Of a DNA stretch of 64,000 nt, positions 1 through 12,129 are shown piece by piece; position 1 is the first letter of the stretch, and every line of letters starts with the position of its first letter. A model generated the notes under the pieces. The model saw only the letters and a program-made list of their open reading frames with translations. It had not been told where the DNA came from and searched no databases. Source of the DNA: Epiperipatus broadwayi (taxonomy: Eukaryota; Onychophora; Udeonychophora; Euonychophora; Peripatidae); assembly GCA_028023455.1 (NCBI GenBank), contig JAQFVV010000022.1, positions 9,071,100 to 9,135,099 of the forward strand, in the 5' to 3' direction. The position numbers and the translations under genes were made by a program.

Positions 1-2134
1 CTAAGTATTAAATATAAATAAAATAAGTATCTAAAATTTTATAAGTGCAATTATAAATTGTCTGATATACTGGTTTATGATAGGTAAAATTTTAAAAGTT
101 TGTTAAATCCTTCATAAAGTCAATAAATTGATTATCTTACATCTAAGATTCAACTGAGATGAAATTGTTTCTCTATGCATATAGAATTATATTTGTTGAA
201 AATGTTCAATGGGAAAATACATTATAATTTGTAGTATCATTTATTTAAAGAATTAATGTCAATACTATTAGTTATTTATATTTTAATTTCTTTATAATTT
301 AATACATATATCATAAGCTTCAACAAATGAAAAAAAATCCATTCATCTCGCTAGGACTTATATTTGGGATAGGGTTTATATTATAACTGTCCTGATTTTG
401 AGGAAACACAGTATCTTTATCTATAATTTAAGATATTTATATAGATATTAAAGATAAACCCTTGGCTGAAAAAAATTAACATTTTTAATTTAAAGAAGTT
501 TAAATAAATATCTTTAAACAGGAAAATATTACCTGTTTTGAAAGCAGACTAACAAATAATCAATTTTAATTTTGAAACTGCAACTGAAACTCTGTATTAT
601 TTATTTAGATTGTAAAATTAATAATATTGAAGGCTAAACTAGTTTACAGATGTAAATATACTTATAGCATAATGGGTTAATGGATGATATCAAAATTTTA
701 GGGCATTTGATTATTTTTAAGTCATCTATTTCAATGTAATTAAGATTTTTTCTTATATTTTCTTCTTTACTTTTTTTGCATTTCTCTTCATATATTCATA
801 TATATTAAAATTTTCTTATCATCTTTTATATACTTTAATGCAATCTTTTTTATATATAATTCCTTCTTTGTTTTGCTTACAGTTTCGACTGTTCTGCAGT
901 CTTCAGCTACAACATTTAAACATATAGGCATATACTCACATAATCATTATTTTATATACATATTAGTATTCATATTTTATATTACCATTCATAATCATAT
1001 TTAACTTTAACTCTTTTGCTTCTCTTGATTGCATTAAAATATATATGAAGAGATGATAAAAAAAATTTAATATATATGAATATTTAAGATTTTCCAAATT
1101 ATTAGTATGAGCAGTTGAAGTCCTGTTTAAGGAACTGCTTTGTTTGAACAAAAGCTAAATATGAATAAATTATTATTAATCTGATATTTCGGTCATTAAT
1201 GCTTTTTTAGATGTGTAAAATTTTCAGGTGTTAGCTGTTTTTTCTTCAATCATTATAAATTCAAACTTCTGAAAATCTTAACTAATCATTAATTTTACTA
1301 TTTATAGTTTATATATATAGAAATAGTTTTTATATATATAATAAATTTGTCTTAATAATAATAATATATCAATTTAAAATACAACATATGCTGGTATTTA
1401 TTTAAGAATAAAAATTTTATGCAACAGTAATTGAAACAATATATAATTTATTGTTTTTGAATTAAAGATGTTTCAATTAATAATAGCATTCTTGAAGTAC
1501 AAAAAATGATCAAAACTATCTAAAGTATAAACCTTGGATCCATTTTTTGTTTAAATTTTAAATTATATATTTTTGTTCTGAAAGTTTTATGTAATTCCTT
1601 AAACATTGTCTTCCAAACTTTCCGTAATCTGAATAAATCAAAACACAAATCCTAAAGCAAGGTTACTTTTTAAAAAAATTTAAACTATTTAAAAAGTGAT
1701 TTTATAACGATTTTTTAAAAGTATTATTGACATAACAGAAAAAGTAATGAGATTTCTACAGAATTTCAGAAATGTTTAACTTTTTATTAATGTCATCAGA
1801 TGTTGTTTTTTTTTTAACAAAAAAAGAGGTGATAATGTTTCTTAAATGAGCATATTTTTGTGTGAATTTAATTTACATTATACATTTTTATAACAGTTAT
1901 AAAACAAAATACCATCTTGTTTTCCATTTTAGTATTTGAAGTGATTACACAGTGAATTGGAAGTTATGAGATAAACATATATTAGTTTTTACAATGTTTA
2001 TTGATGTACCCATGATGTTGTTAATTCATATGATCTTTTCATGTGCTTACTCATGAATTTCCAAGAATAATTATTTTCATCTTATTGTAGATCTATGTAA
2101 CATAAGCTTGAATAATAAAAGGCATCATCTAGGT
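1..2134. other. AT-rich DNA, no gene recognised
   Basis: This stretch is low-complexity AT-rich sequence with short A/T runs. I see no open frame with a recognisable motif, no SINE boxes and no LINE motif. The only open frames are short and have the composition expected by chance. Confidence 0.6.
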
Positions 2135-2210
2135 ACATGCATTAGTCCTAATGTTGAATCCTATTCCTCACTGATGAAGACCATAGAAATTATTCTGAAG
2201 TTGAAGGTGA
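2135..2210 (+). repeat. Family C fragment with decayed hammerhead-like core
   Basis: The segment TGCATTAGTCCTAAT followed by TCCTCA and CTGATGA (2171-2177), then GAAA (2186-2189), matches the order seen in the better family C copies at 14.5, 25.3 and 27.9 kb. The stem II and stem III segments are eroded, so this copy would not be expected to fold or cleave. It is read as an old, truncated family C copy. Confidence 0.45.
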
Positions 2211-2534
2211 ATACCAGAGATGGTAGTGTTCATTGATTGATCAAGATTACAAAATATAATTCTGTAGTAGAAAGAAAACTCTAATCTTATACTTAATAGA
2301 TTGATGTTATTGATGATTTGTGTTGACAAAAGAGTGAAGATAATGAATGCTTACAAAAATAAACATGCCAAATAAGAAAATATCAGTTGTAAAATGTTTT
2401 GTTACAGTTATGAACAGCAATCAAAAATGATAATATGTGTTTGGCCTTTTACAGATTTGACGTAATTTTATTCTTTTAACCATTCCTATCTGATGATTAA
2501 GTTTTTTTTAATAGAAACTTCTAGAACATGTAAT

Positions 2535-2990
2535 ATAAACCTTGCTAGAACTCATCTACTCCAAACTATAGACATATGCTATAAACCCTATTGAAAATAT
2601 GCTGAAACTCATATATTGCAAATTATGCTGGATGTGAGTCACATGTAGTGTAGACAGATGTTTGAATTCATGCAATGTAAATCACACTGTAATTCAAGAA
2701 ATGAAAACCATGCTGAATTTTAAGTATTATATATCATGACACTGCCTACATATTGTAAATCATACTGGAATTCAACCACAGTAAAATGATCCAGAGCTCA
2801 TGACATTTAGTAATGTAAACAATTCTATAGCTAGATTATTGTAATAATGATGGAGTTCACACACTGTGAACATGCTAGGATTTATGCATTATAAATTACT
2901 TTGGATTTCATAAATATAATCCATGGTAGATGTTGCACTGAGAACCACAATAGAACTTAAGTACTGTAAGTCATGGTGAGCTCAATAACT
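2535..2990. repeat. Degenerate minisatellite, unit about 28 bp
   Basis: About ten or more diverged units follow one another, each with a core like AAATCATGCTGGAATTCATG followed by a CACTGTA-like end. Examples begin near 2620, 2685, 2710, 2755, 2870, 2895, 2920 and 2965. Spacing is near 28 bp. The units differ from each other by many substitutions, so the array is old. Confidence 0.55.
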
Positions 2991-3049
2991 GTATTTTTAA
3001 TACCTTCTAAAGTTGGTGCTTATTATAAAGTCTACAACAAATTATTCTG

Positions 3050-3275
3050 CTACATATATATTGAATTAAATATTTTCATGAATTGTTATTATAATAAAGA
3101 ATCGAAATGAGGAGGGGATATCTATGTAAATAGAAAATAGTCTTTAACGTTTGATGTTACCAGGAAATTATCAATTACTACTAATTGACAATCCCTGAGA
3201 CCAAATCATTTTTTTCATTAAACCTATACTCTTTTGTTTGAGTTTGTTGTTTATTTTTTTTGATAACATCAGATT
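3050..3275 (+). repeat. Dispersed repeat family D, copy 1
   Basis: This segment aligns by eye with 18,128-18,350. Shared blocks include GTTATTATAATAAAG, a GATGTT.CAGGAA segment, TTGACA.CCC.CTGAGAC.AAA and a CTTTTGTT end. It holds a short inverted core (TATCAATTACTACTAATTGACA). No coding potential or transposase trace is visible; the class is unknown. Confidence 0.5.
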
Positions 3276-3914
3276 ATTTTCTCTATATATATATATACAC
3301 CCTCACAACATATTTCCAACAAAATACTTTATTATAGGATTTTTAATCTATGCATCATGTGTAATAAAATAATGTGTATTTTCTCTGTAGTCTGTTTTGA
3401 AATTAGATAAACATTAAAATATTAGGTAGTGACTGGATCTTCTCTATTGTATCCAGACTTTAATGACTACTTTCTAATATTTATTAAATAGGAGATTCTA
3501 CCAAAACAAAGGTTGTATGTTGTTTGTAATGGATATAAAACTTAATAAATCATAAATAGGTTCAGACCTTGAATTAGATATAAAAATATTTTAAGAGATG
3601 TCAATTCTAATAAAGATGTGTAATCTATTTTTTATTACAGAAATTATCCCATATGAAAAAAATGTAGTTAATTTGTGGTAAGCCATCATAGTACTAAATA
3701 TTTGAGGTCAAATATGTCATCATTATTTTAATGTAAGTTGTACAGATGTTATAATTGTGTGGTTTAGTGACATTTTTTTATGGCAACTAATGAAGAAAAT
3801 TGTTCTGAAATGCATGTATTCTGCAGAATAATTGGTCAATGTTTTATATGGTATGGTAGTCTTATGAAAAATGTATTGCACATGATGATTGGAGCTAATA
3901 TATTTTAAGATTTA

Positions 3915-4065
3915 TCTATAATATCACTAAACATCACGTGAACACCATCTCTTATACTAGCACATAACGGTTATTAAACAGGCAAAACTCTGTTTTTACT
4001 CTGGTTGGCACAGGGTGGCACTACTGTATGGAGAGTTTTGCCTGTTTAATTTATTTATAATGTAT
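3915..4065 (-). repeat. Family C terminal segment, folded back on itself
   Basis: The two arms AAACAGGCAAAACTCT (starting near 3978) and AGAGTTTTGCCTGTTT (ending near 4050) are exact inverted repeats around a core with GGTGGCACTACTGTATGGAG. The flank ATCACGTGAACACCATCTC matches the outer end of other family C copies (14.07, 20.06, 25.16 and 45.2 kb). The palindrome suggests a fold-back or two partial copies joined head to head. Confidence 0.55.
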
Positions 4066-4079
4066 GTAAAAGATGGAAA

Positions 4080-5010
4080 TTATTGAGTTATATATATTAT
4101 TTTAAAGTGAACAAATTGTACATAAATAAATTTCATTGCTTATAATAAATGAATTGTATCTTGAAACTATATGGAATAAATAGAACATTTAAGAGTTGAT
4201 ATCCTATTTTATGATAATAATGTAAACATTAGGATACTGTATTAAAATAAAAACCTCTGGAATAAATCTTGTTAATTGTGGATAAAATTAACCTCATATA
4301 AGTTGAGATGATGTTCAAAAATAAATTGCTTATATAAATTTATTTATATTTTTAAAGTGGTATATCTATATGGAAATATGTTTAGAATGGTAATAGCTGT
4401 ATTTTGAGAATATACATTTAGATTATATGCTATTGTATTAATAAGGTGACCATATTAATTTATGTATTGTTATTTATAATTTTTGGCTAGGATATATTTG
4501 CAAAATAATAAATGGTAGTCTAAAATAATGAACCAATAACTCTCAAGATGATCATAAATTTTGCTTTCCTTTAAGATCATGTGATATATATAAATATTTC
4601 ACACAGAGAATTGTTAAACTAGAGAAAGCTTTATTAAAATATCATTTAAGGTTTGCTTGATTTAATCTTTTGCTAAGTTTATGTTAAGTCTTGTATAATG
4701 TTATCATTTTAATGTTTTTGCTACTTTATCTTATATACTAGTATTTGTTAATATTTGATCTTTTATTTTTATAATGCCTTTTTTATTTTTACAATTTTGA
4801 CTATATAGTAATTCTGTAATTCACAAATGTATTTATACCTTAGTTATTTTGTAACAAAATAGACATGTATTTTAAATCAATGTTCTTTTTCTTTATATGT
4901 ATATACATAAAATTATATATATTTGTGCATGTTTATGTGTATAAATTAAATTCTGATATAAAATATTTCTGTATATATACATATGTCATAGAAACAATGT
5001 AGACCACTAA
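4080..5010. other. AT-rich DNA, no gene recognised
   Basis: Only AT-rich sequence with short TATA runs is visible here. I found no repeat family match and no coding motif. Confidence 0.55.
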
Positions 5011-5018
5011 TTAAAATC

Positions 5019-5152
5019 TATATAAAATATTTGAAATGATCCATAGCTATATTATTCCAGCCATATTCTCTTTAAATAAAGAAGCTTTCTTTCTTTAAAG
5101 AGGAATGTAGCTGGAATAATATTGCTATGGAACGTTTCAAATATTATATATA
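5019..5152. repeat. Fold-back (palindromic) element, 134 bp
   Basis: The left arm (5019-5061) and the right arm (5110-5152) are near-exact inverted repeats, including GCTATATTATTCCAGC against GCTGGAATAATATTGC, around a loop of about 50 bp. It has the form of a small MITE-like or fold-back element. Target-site duplications are not obvious in the AT-rich flanks. Confidence 0.55.
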
Positions 5153-5417
5153 TGTGTGTGTCTGTTTATCAATTATAACTCTGAAAAAGTTTCTAGACAG
5201 TCAAACTATAAGGAATAATGTATGGTAAAAATAAAATTCAAATGGGGAGAGGGATATGTTATATTAATGGATATAAAAACCTTGCAAAAAGAATGAATAT
5301 TTCTTTCAATTGTCTGTGTGTACTTATAATTTTTTATTATCTAATTCTCCTACTAATTAATAGCTTCTTTTTTTTTTTATTAAGGAAAATACACGTACAA
5401 TTACAATATAAATCTTG

Positions 5418-5547
5418 CTAGTTCTGATATTTGCGACAATATATAGCACATTTAAAAATTGATTTTCTACTACTAATTAACTAGCTTTTTGTTCTAGTTC
5501 TGATATTTGCCACGATATATATATATAGCACATTTAAAATTTGATTT
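5418..5547. repeat. Imperfect tandem duplication, period about 76 bp
   Basis: CTAGTTCTGATATTTGC followed by an ATATATAGCACATTTAAAA block appears at 5418-5466 and again at 5494-5547. The second copy has a slightly longer TA run. Confidence 0.6.
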
Positions 5548-5599
5548 TTTTTTTTTTTTTAATTAATGTTTTATTTATTAAGTAAATCTTTTTTTTTTT

Positions 5600-6440
5600 T
5601 CTAGATGCGTAATACTGTATTTTGTTACTAGTTTAATTTGCGGTATTAATAAACTTAATACTGATTGTTAATTTATTTTTAGATTCTAACATTGTTTGGC
5701 AATTAACAGTAAAACTGATATCTTTAAACATATTAATTTACCAAAAGTTTGTCTTAAAATTTCCAAGAATTCCCATCTTTTAATATTTTTATCCATTTTC
5801 TGGGATAGAGTAATCCTAGAGATGGAAGTTTTGGAATGAAAACAGTTGAGATTTTATTCTTTCTTTTTTTTTTTTGTAAAAATTTTCAGTAATTAATTTT
5901 GACCCTTATTATTTATATGATCTTTAGTTGGGTAGAGTGTCACTGTTTGGATGAAATGTGATACGCAGTGATAAATGAGTTTTTAAAACTGGGAAAACTT
6001 AAAAGATCATATGTCCTATTTAAAAATCATCAAGAGAATTTGAATATTAACAATGATATTATAACCGCTTATTTTAAAATGCTTTAGTTTAATTTTATAT
6101 TCAAAAAGTTTTTTTATTTTTGTTTTAAGTGCTTAATCGAAACCTGAAAAAGTCTATTGTTAATAAATCTATTTAAAAAGTAATTTTAATAGAAAAAAAA
6201 ATAAAAAACAATTATTATTCTAATTATATATATTGCACATATGGTATAAGTATATTATCAAAATAATAGTATTTCAAATTATGCAACCGGAAATATTGCT
6301 ACATTCATTAATAATATTTTATATATATCCAGAAGTTAATGTGAATAATGTATTGTATTAAAAATACAGATATTTAAAAGCAGAAATGGAATTTTGATAA
6401 CTGATAAATTTAGAAGTACTGTTTACGCATATTTTGCTAT
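5600..6440. other. AT-rich DNA, no gene recognised
   Basis: The sequence is AT-rich with poly-T runs. No motif, repeat match or credible open frame was found. Confidence 0.5.
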
Positions 6441-6455
6441 AAATACAGTTTGTCA

Positions 6456-6550
6456 GTCAAGTGTTGGTGGTCGAGTGGTCAGCACAGCTGTCTTACCAGC
6501 AGTTGTCCCGGGTTCGCTTCCCAGCCGATGCTTTGACACATGAAAAAAAA
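6456..6550 (+). mobile_element. tRNA-derived SINE (family A), first of two at one site
   Basis: An A-box-like TGGTCGAGTGGTCAGCA, a B-box-like GGGTTCGCTTCCC and the family end GATGCTTTGACACATG plus an A tail are all present in order. The layout is that of a tRNA-derived pol III SINE. It is bounded by AAATACAGTTTGTCA at 6441-6455 and again at 6551-6565, a clear target-site duplication, so the copy is fairly young. Confidence 0.85.
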
Positions 6551-6565
6551 AAATACAGTTTGTCA

Positions 6566-6661
6566 AGCGTTGGTGGCCTAGCGGTTAGCATAGCTGCCTT
6601 CCAATCAGCTGGCCCTGATTCGCTTCCCGGTCAACGCATTTGACATACGAAAAAAAAAAAA
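6566..6661 (+). mobile_element. tRNA-derived SINE (family A), second of two at one site
   Basis: This copy has TGGCCTAGCGGTTAGCA as A-box region, a damaged B-box (TGATTCGCTTCCC) and the tail CGCATTTGACATACGA followed by about 14 A. It sits directly after the duplicated target of the preceding SINE. A third copy of the target (AAATACAGTTT) follows at about 6662, showing a separate insertion into the same site. Confidence 0.85.
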
Positions 6662-6839
6662 AAATACAGTTTTTATTGTTAAAACATAAAGAAAGAATAT
6701 TTTATGTTATTATAAATGATAAAAATGTATATACTGATTACAACATAATCATTAATATAATTTATTGTTTTAAATAACTGACACATTTAAAATAATGGGT
6801 GAACCAGAGCATTGAAACTCCCTCTCTCTAATGAGATTT

Positions 6840-6947
6840 TTTTTTTCATATGTCATAGCATCGGCCGGGAGGCGAACCCGCAACACCCGTCTGCAACCAC
6901 CTGCTTGCTTGCAAGGCGGCTGCGCTGACCTCTCGACTAACAACGCT
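6840..6947 (-). mobile_element. tRNA-derived SINE (family A, longer subfamily)
   Basis: Read on the minus strand it has the A-box region, a longer variable part with GCAAGCAAGCAGGTGGTTGC, a B-box-like GCGGGTTCGCCTCCC and the end GATGCTATGACATATG with an A tail. TGAGATTT flanks it on both sides (6832-6839 and 6948-6955) as a target-site duplication. The copies at 32.3 and 46.2 kb belong to the same longer subfamily. Confidence 0.85.
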
Positions 6948-6959
6948 TGAGATTTATAT

Positions 6960-7985
6960 AAAATAAAAGATGATACCACTACAATTCAATTTATATGTGG
7001 TACATCTTTATGTATGCTCTCATTTGACAATATCATCTTTATATATATACAAATATTTTTTTTTCTTTAGTTAAGTATATTAATGATTATTACTAATCAT
7101 TGATTGAATTAAAGATTATCATATTATTTTTAGTGCAGCTACAAACTTTACAATTAATTAAAGATTAATATATCTTAAATATAATCACAATACTGTATTA
7201 TTAATTTAAGTTTGCCTTTATTTCCACTCGGTGTGCAGTTAACTGTAATATTTGCAAATTACATTGTAATATACAGTGAATGAATACTGAACAAAGATAA
7301 TGACACCATGTAAGAGAATGTGACCTAGGCTAACTGCAAAGTGCTAGTGCAATCAGAATTGTATCTTAGAGATTATTTTCATTCTTATGACGTATTTATT
7401 AATGATTTTGAAATGTGTTATAAAATAGAAATTTTAAAAGAACTTTGAAAAGGTTATACGCTTATAGGTGAAAAAAGAGAAAATGAAATTAAAGTTAATA
7501 ACAAGTGAGTGAATTTAAGAAAAGTAGATATATTAATCTTTAATTAACTTTATACTTTATATTTGGTCTTAAACTGATATAATAATCTCTAGCTTAATAA
7601 ATGATTAGTAATAATCATTAATATTATCAAGTGAGTTTGTGCAAATAAATGTAGCATTTGTAAATTGAATTGTACTAATTTACTATGGATAAATTAAGAT
7701 GACGTCATGAGTGGGTTTGTGAGCAGAGCCAGCTAATTTGAACAAAAATATGTCTTAGAGATTATTTTCTTATTTTAAATTAACTTTATTCATAAATTTG
7801 AAGTATGTGTAGTAAAATAGAAAATTTAAAAATATATTTAAGACATGAGATATGTAATAAGCAACATAAGAAGTAGTTTTTCTTCCCCTAAAACTACTAC
7901 ATTTGAAGTTCAAAAATTGACTGTTGCATATATATATAATCAAACAAATCATGGTGAGATTTAACTTTTAAACATTCAATAATAA
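6960..7985. other. AT-rich DNA, no gene recognised
   Basis: There is no identifiable element. A phrase TCTTAGAGATTATTTTC occurs at about 7364 and again near 7751 with similar downstream sequence, so this may be an old direct duplication of some hundreds of bases. No coding motif was found. Confidence 0.4.
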
Positions 7986-7987
7986 GT

Positions 7988-8600
7988 AAATTTGATCATG
8001 ATGAGTTAGAAGATGTTAGTAACAATTACAAATACTTTGGTTACATTATTACTTCAGCTGGAAACATAATGGATGGAATTATTCATAGAATTAAACTTGG
8101 TTGGACTGCTTTTGGTGGAAATAACTTAATATTAAAAGGAAATATACCTATATGTTTGAAAAGGAAAGTTTTTAATAAATGTGATTTAAACAGTTTTTAT
8201 TTATGGATCTGAGTTTTAGACACTTAACAGGACACCAATGCAAAAAGATTCAGACAACTCAACAAAGTATGAAGAGATGCATATTAGGAATAACAAGGAG
8301 GGATCAGAAATGAAATACATGGGTGACAGAACAAACAGACGATACTGACATCATTGAAAGAATTAACATACTGAAATGGAATTGGATACATTTCTAGAAG
8401 AGATGATAATGGATAAACAGTTAAAGTAGATTCCAAGTGATTGTAAAGGACAAAAAAATAACCACATGTGAGATGGTTGGATAAAATAAGGAAGTGGACT
8501 GAGGTAATTTGAAGAAAAGAAGTAAGACATTGGAGAATATGGATTATACTTGAAGAGACCTTCATCCTGCAGTGGATTGATAATGATTGAAGATAATGAT
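7988..8600 (+). pseudogene. RTE-type LINE, 3' end of reverse-transcriptase ORF (relic)
   Basis: The reading from 7988 begins KFDHDELEDVSNNYKYFGYI and continues through a stretch containing HRIKLGWTAFGGNNLILKG and CLKRKVFNKC. These match the region after the catalytic core of the full RTE copy at 57.4-60.4 kb. Downstream, out of frame, are the counterparts of the SETWTL region, the TRRD.K.NVWV region and the final TFILQWID. The copy is 5'-truncated, as target-primed reverse transcription commonly produces. Stops and frameshifts after about 8180 show that it is dead. It ends in a GAT/ATG-rich tail as the full copy does. Confidence 0.8.
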
Positions 8601-8789
8601 GATGAATAAGAAAATTAAGTAATACTTTGAATTACTGATGTGTAACCACTAACAAATGCATACAATTTAAATCAATGAATTGTCTCCATTGTTTCATGTT
8701 AGTTGCCATGCTTTGTAAAATTTTCACAGTAAATCACAGAGCCTGGGGATAGCATGAAATTATTTCTTAAGGAATCAATATATTTTAAG

Positions 8790-8845
8790 TTGTATACAGT
8801 TAACATGTCAATAATTGAAAGTACTTCTGCAATTTACATACTATT
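8790..8845 (+). mobile_element. Penelope-like element 3' tail fragment
   Basis: TTGAAAGTACTTCTGC at 8815-8830 matches the 3' end region of the Penelope-like copies at 56.48 kb (GTTGAAAGTACTTCT) and 60.64 kb (minus strand, CTGAAAGTACTTCTGC). Nothing of the coding part is present here, so the call rests on this shared short motif only. Confidence 0.4.
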
Positions 8846-8860
8846 TAACATTTAAAAGTT

Positions 8861-8861
<1 letters not shown>

Positions 8862-8930
<69 letters not shown>
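8862..8930. repeat. TA microsatellite, two blocks
   Basis: Two (TA)n blocks are separated by a short CACATAATA interruption. Confidence 0.9.
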
Positions 8931-8932
<2 letters not shown>

Positions 8933-9059
8933 ATTCTGTGATGACTGGTTTTTAATGATATATATATAATTGTTTTAATTTATATTATTGTTAATTATAC
9001 ATAATTTAATATCTTATTCACATGAAGCTTAATAAAAAGCTATTTAAAGATGTATTAGA

Positions 9060-10060
9060 AAAATGTTCAAATTTAGGGAAAAACTATGAAAAATAAATTC
9101 GGTCAGAAAAGGTCTAGATATTTGTAATTAATGGGAAAAAACAAAACTGAAAAATGGAAAATGGGGGTATTTGATTTGATGAAGAGAAGGAATATACATA
9201 TTTAGATACTCTTGTTAAGTGGGGAAAGAATCTCAAGGACTAGATAAAAAACTAAAAATGAACAAAAAAAAAAAAGTAGAAATGCAGTTGATTAAAAAAT
9301 CTGGTATGATTTTTATAAAATAAATATGATATATGAAACAATTTTAAAAATGGTGCTAATATGTGTTTTAATATTTGAAAATGATCATTTTGTATTGGCT
9401 AGAAAGTCTTTATATACAGAGACAGAATTCATAAAGAAGTATCTAGATGTGCATCAGGTGATAAATTATAGACAGAAAATGAGACTATTCAAAAGAAAAG
9501 AATGTGAATTTTTTAATGAAGAAAAATAAAAGCAAATTTAAAATATTTAAAAAACTTTAACATGTGAATGAAAATATTTTTAGAAAAAAGTAGTGTTTAA
9601 TTGGATTAGGTAAAAGAGGACAACGTTATGAAAAGTAATTTATGTAATTTTATAAAAAAAATAAATAAATGTGTAGAGTGTGTATTACAACAATAATTAA
9701 GAGAGGCAGAAAAAGAGGATAGAGAAGTTGGATTGAAGAAAAAAAATAGAACTGTAGAAAATTACTAAAAAAAATTGCTTAGAATTATGTAAGAATAAAA
9801 ACAGTATATAAAAAATTAAATATTATATAACACCAAATGGGACTTATTGATATGTGGTGCAAGACCAGAAATTTTTTGGATGCTAAGAAAAGAAGAAAAA
9901 AAATGAAAAAAGAATTTGAACTGGCTGTTGTAGTTTACAAAAACATGGTAAGGAAAGTATGGAAGATTTATTTGGGGGCTGTTGTTGAAAGAAGTTTAGA
10001 AAAAAATCCATAGAAATTGTTAAAAACATAAAAATAGAATAAAAAAAAAAGATAAAGATT
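9060..10060 (+). pseudogene. Possible heavily decayed LINE 3' end
   Basis: The purine-rich plus strand gives pieces that look like a LINE C-terminus. EYTYLDTLVKWGKN near 9190 resembles the 'YLG..I' segment after the RT core, and RGRKRGYRSWIE near 9700 resembles the basic R-G-R-x-R-x-x-W segment common near the end of such proteins. Many stops intervene. No catalytic RT motif is visible, so this is a weak call and the block could be unrelated. Confidence 0.25.
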
Positions 10061-10740
10061 TATTTATTTGTTTTGCTTAGGTCTTTGTGACAAAAATAGA
10101 GAATATGGGGGTGCAGTAGTGGAACTAAGAAAACAACTTTTTTTAAAATGAGATTGGAGAAAAAAGGAAGGAAATATTGGAGAATGTTTTAATTGTTGAA
10201 AATTGAAAGGTGAAAGTAGTGGAATAGAAATAGCTGGGTTTTTGAAGTATAAAACAGTTTTGGAGGGTGGGAATATTTTATTTGGCTACTCAAGAATAAA
10301 CTATTAGACATCACATTACATAATGTAATGAAACTCGTTAATTATTTTACAAATATTAATTATAAATATTTGTATATCAATTAGTAGTATGATTTTAAAA
10401 TAATTTTAATATAGATCTGAAAGTCATCAATGCTATTGATAATTCATATCTTGCAGTAATGTCAAGAAATATACAAGTTTCTGGTAGCATCTTTTACCAT
10501 GCTGGGAAAATGACTTTATAGCATCTAGAATACAAATTAATATAATTTTAGAAAATATAATACAGCTTGGAAAATGATTTTTTATTTAAGAATTTGAATA
10601 TTATATATAAATACCAATATTTTGAATTAGAAGAAGATAATAAACTATCTGCAAATGGAATAATACAAAGAGAAGAAAAAAGATAATAAAGAATAAGAGA
10701 ATTTTTATTAAATAACTTCTCACTAATGCTTATAGAGAGT
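10060..10740. other. AT-rich DNA, no gene recognised
   Basis: Nothing recognisable was seen apart from a small palindrome (CATTACATAATGTAATG) near 10,320. Confidence 0.5.
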
Positions 10741-10752
10741 GAATTTTTTTTG

Positions 10753-10821
10753 TCAAGCATTGGTGGCCTAGCGATTAGCATTTCCGGTCAATGCTTTGAC
10801 ATAATAATAATAAAAAAAAAA
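10753..10821 (+). mobile_element. tRNA-derived SINE (family A), internally deleted
   Basis: The start TCAAGCATTGGTGGCCTAGC and the end CCGGTCAATGCTTTGACAT with an A-rich tail are present. The region from the anticodon arm through the B-box is missing. The deletion removes the downstream pol III promoter element, so this copy should be transcriptionally dead. Confidence 0.75.
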
Positions 10822-10829
10822 GATTAAAA

Positions 10830-12020
10830 ATTTTCCATTGAATTTCTTGATTTTAGTATACTATTAAAAAAATGCTATTTAATGCTATACAGCTAATGTC
10901 ATTTGAGAGAGCTAATAATTGATTGCTGATAATGTATTACAGCGTAACTGTGTTGTACCCTGCGTAAATGTACTGAACTTAGTAATGATAAAAAGATAAA
11001 TAGCTTTTCAATCACCAACTGGAAGTAAAAAAAACCTATGTAAATAGCGTATCTCAAATACGGTACCCATTAATATATAGACCTCTTTAAATAGTTAGCT
11101 GGGTTAGCTGTAGGCCAACTATCTGAAAATTTTAAGCTAGATTGGAATATGGAGAGGGTGTTTCCAAGTTTTATTTGATTTGACTTTAAACTCGGGTTAT
11201 AGGCATGTTACTTTTATATCATTAAGTTCTTTACACAAGCAATGTATTTCTGTATATTTATAAAAAGTGTTTAAAAGTATTTAATAAACGAAATATATTT
11301 TTGTAATATTTCTAATTAAATACTTAATTTAAAATATTTATTTTTAAAAAATGTAAAAGCTAATGTTTTATAATACATATAAAAATAAATTTCCTTGTCC
11401 AGGAAATATGCAAGTTATTATTATTTAATAAAGAAAGTTATTATTGTTTTTGTGAACCTGTTACGTATACTTTGAATGTATGTGTTTATATATTAGATTA
11501 AATATTTGAAAAACAAACTTTCTAAATAATGGAATTTCCTATAATTTCTGTTATTTTCAAATTCTGATTTATTTATTTATCTTAGGAAAAACAAGTGCAC
11601 ACATGTTAAAATAAGTATTTAACATTGCTTTAATAGCAAACAAAATTTATACTATTAAAACATTATTTGATAAATAAATTCTAATTAAATAACAATCTTA
11701 TTTATTTTATAATAAATAATTATTTTTAAAAATGCTTTTTAAAAGGATTAATATATTTATATTTAGTTTCTCTATCAACAAAATTTTCTATTAATCACCA
11801 TCTATAAAAGATAATGCTATAAGGGATATTTAATAAAGAATTGCCTTGAATTTTATGAAGGTAAAAATGGTTTGGTAAAATTCCATAAAATAAAAATCAG
11901 TTATTTTTTTATTTGCTCTATTTAAAAAAAATATCTGCTTCTTGGTATTCTGAAGTGTAGGTTTCAATTTATCTTTCAGCAGACCTGGCGAATATGGGAC
12001 AAGTTATATGCATTTATTAT
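10830..12020. other. AT-rich DNA, no gene recognised
   Basis: This is AT-rich sequence without a repeat match that I can support and without coding motifs. Confidence 0.5.
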
Positions 12021-12022
12021 AG

Positions 12023-12129
12023 TCAAGCGTTGGTGGCCGAATGGTCAGCACAGTTGGCTTACAAGCAGTTGTCTCGGGTTTGCAGGTTCGCTTCCCGGCC
12101 GATGCTTTGACTCATGAAGAAAAAAAAAG
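12023..12129 (+). mobile_element. tRNA-derived SINE (family A)
   Basis: It carries GCGTTGGTGGCCGAATGG (A-box region), TTACAAGCAGTTGTCTCGGG, a B-box region GCAGGTTCGCTTCCC, and the end GATGCTTTGACTCATG with an A-rich tail. It is one of the more complete copies. Confidence 0.85.

Noticed and set aside
6456-6661. Functional tRNA genes at the A-box/B-box sequences
   Set aside because: All these copies share a non-tRNA 3' body, an A tail and target-site duplications, so they are SINEs; the tRNA parts are diverged and lack proper acceptor stems.
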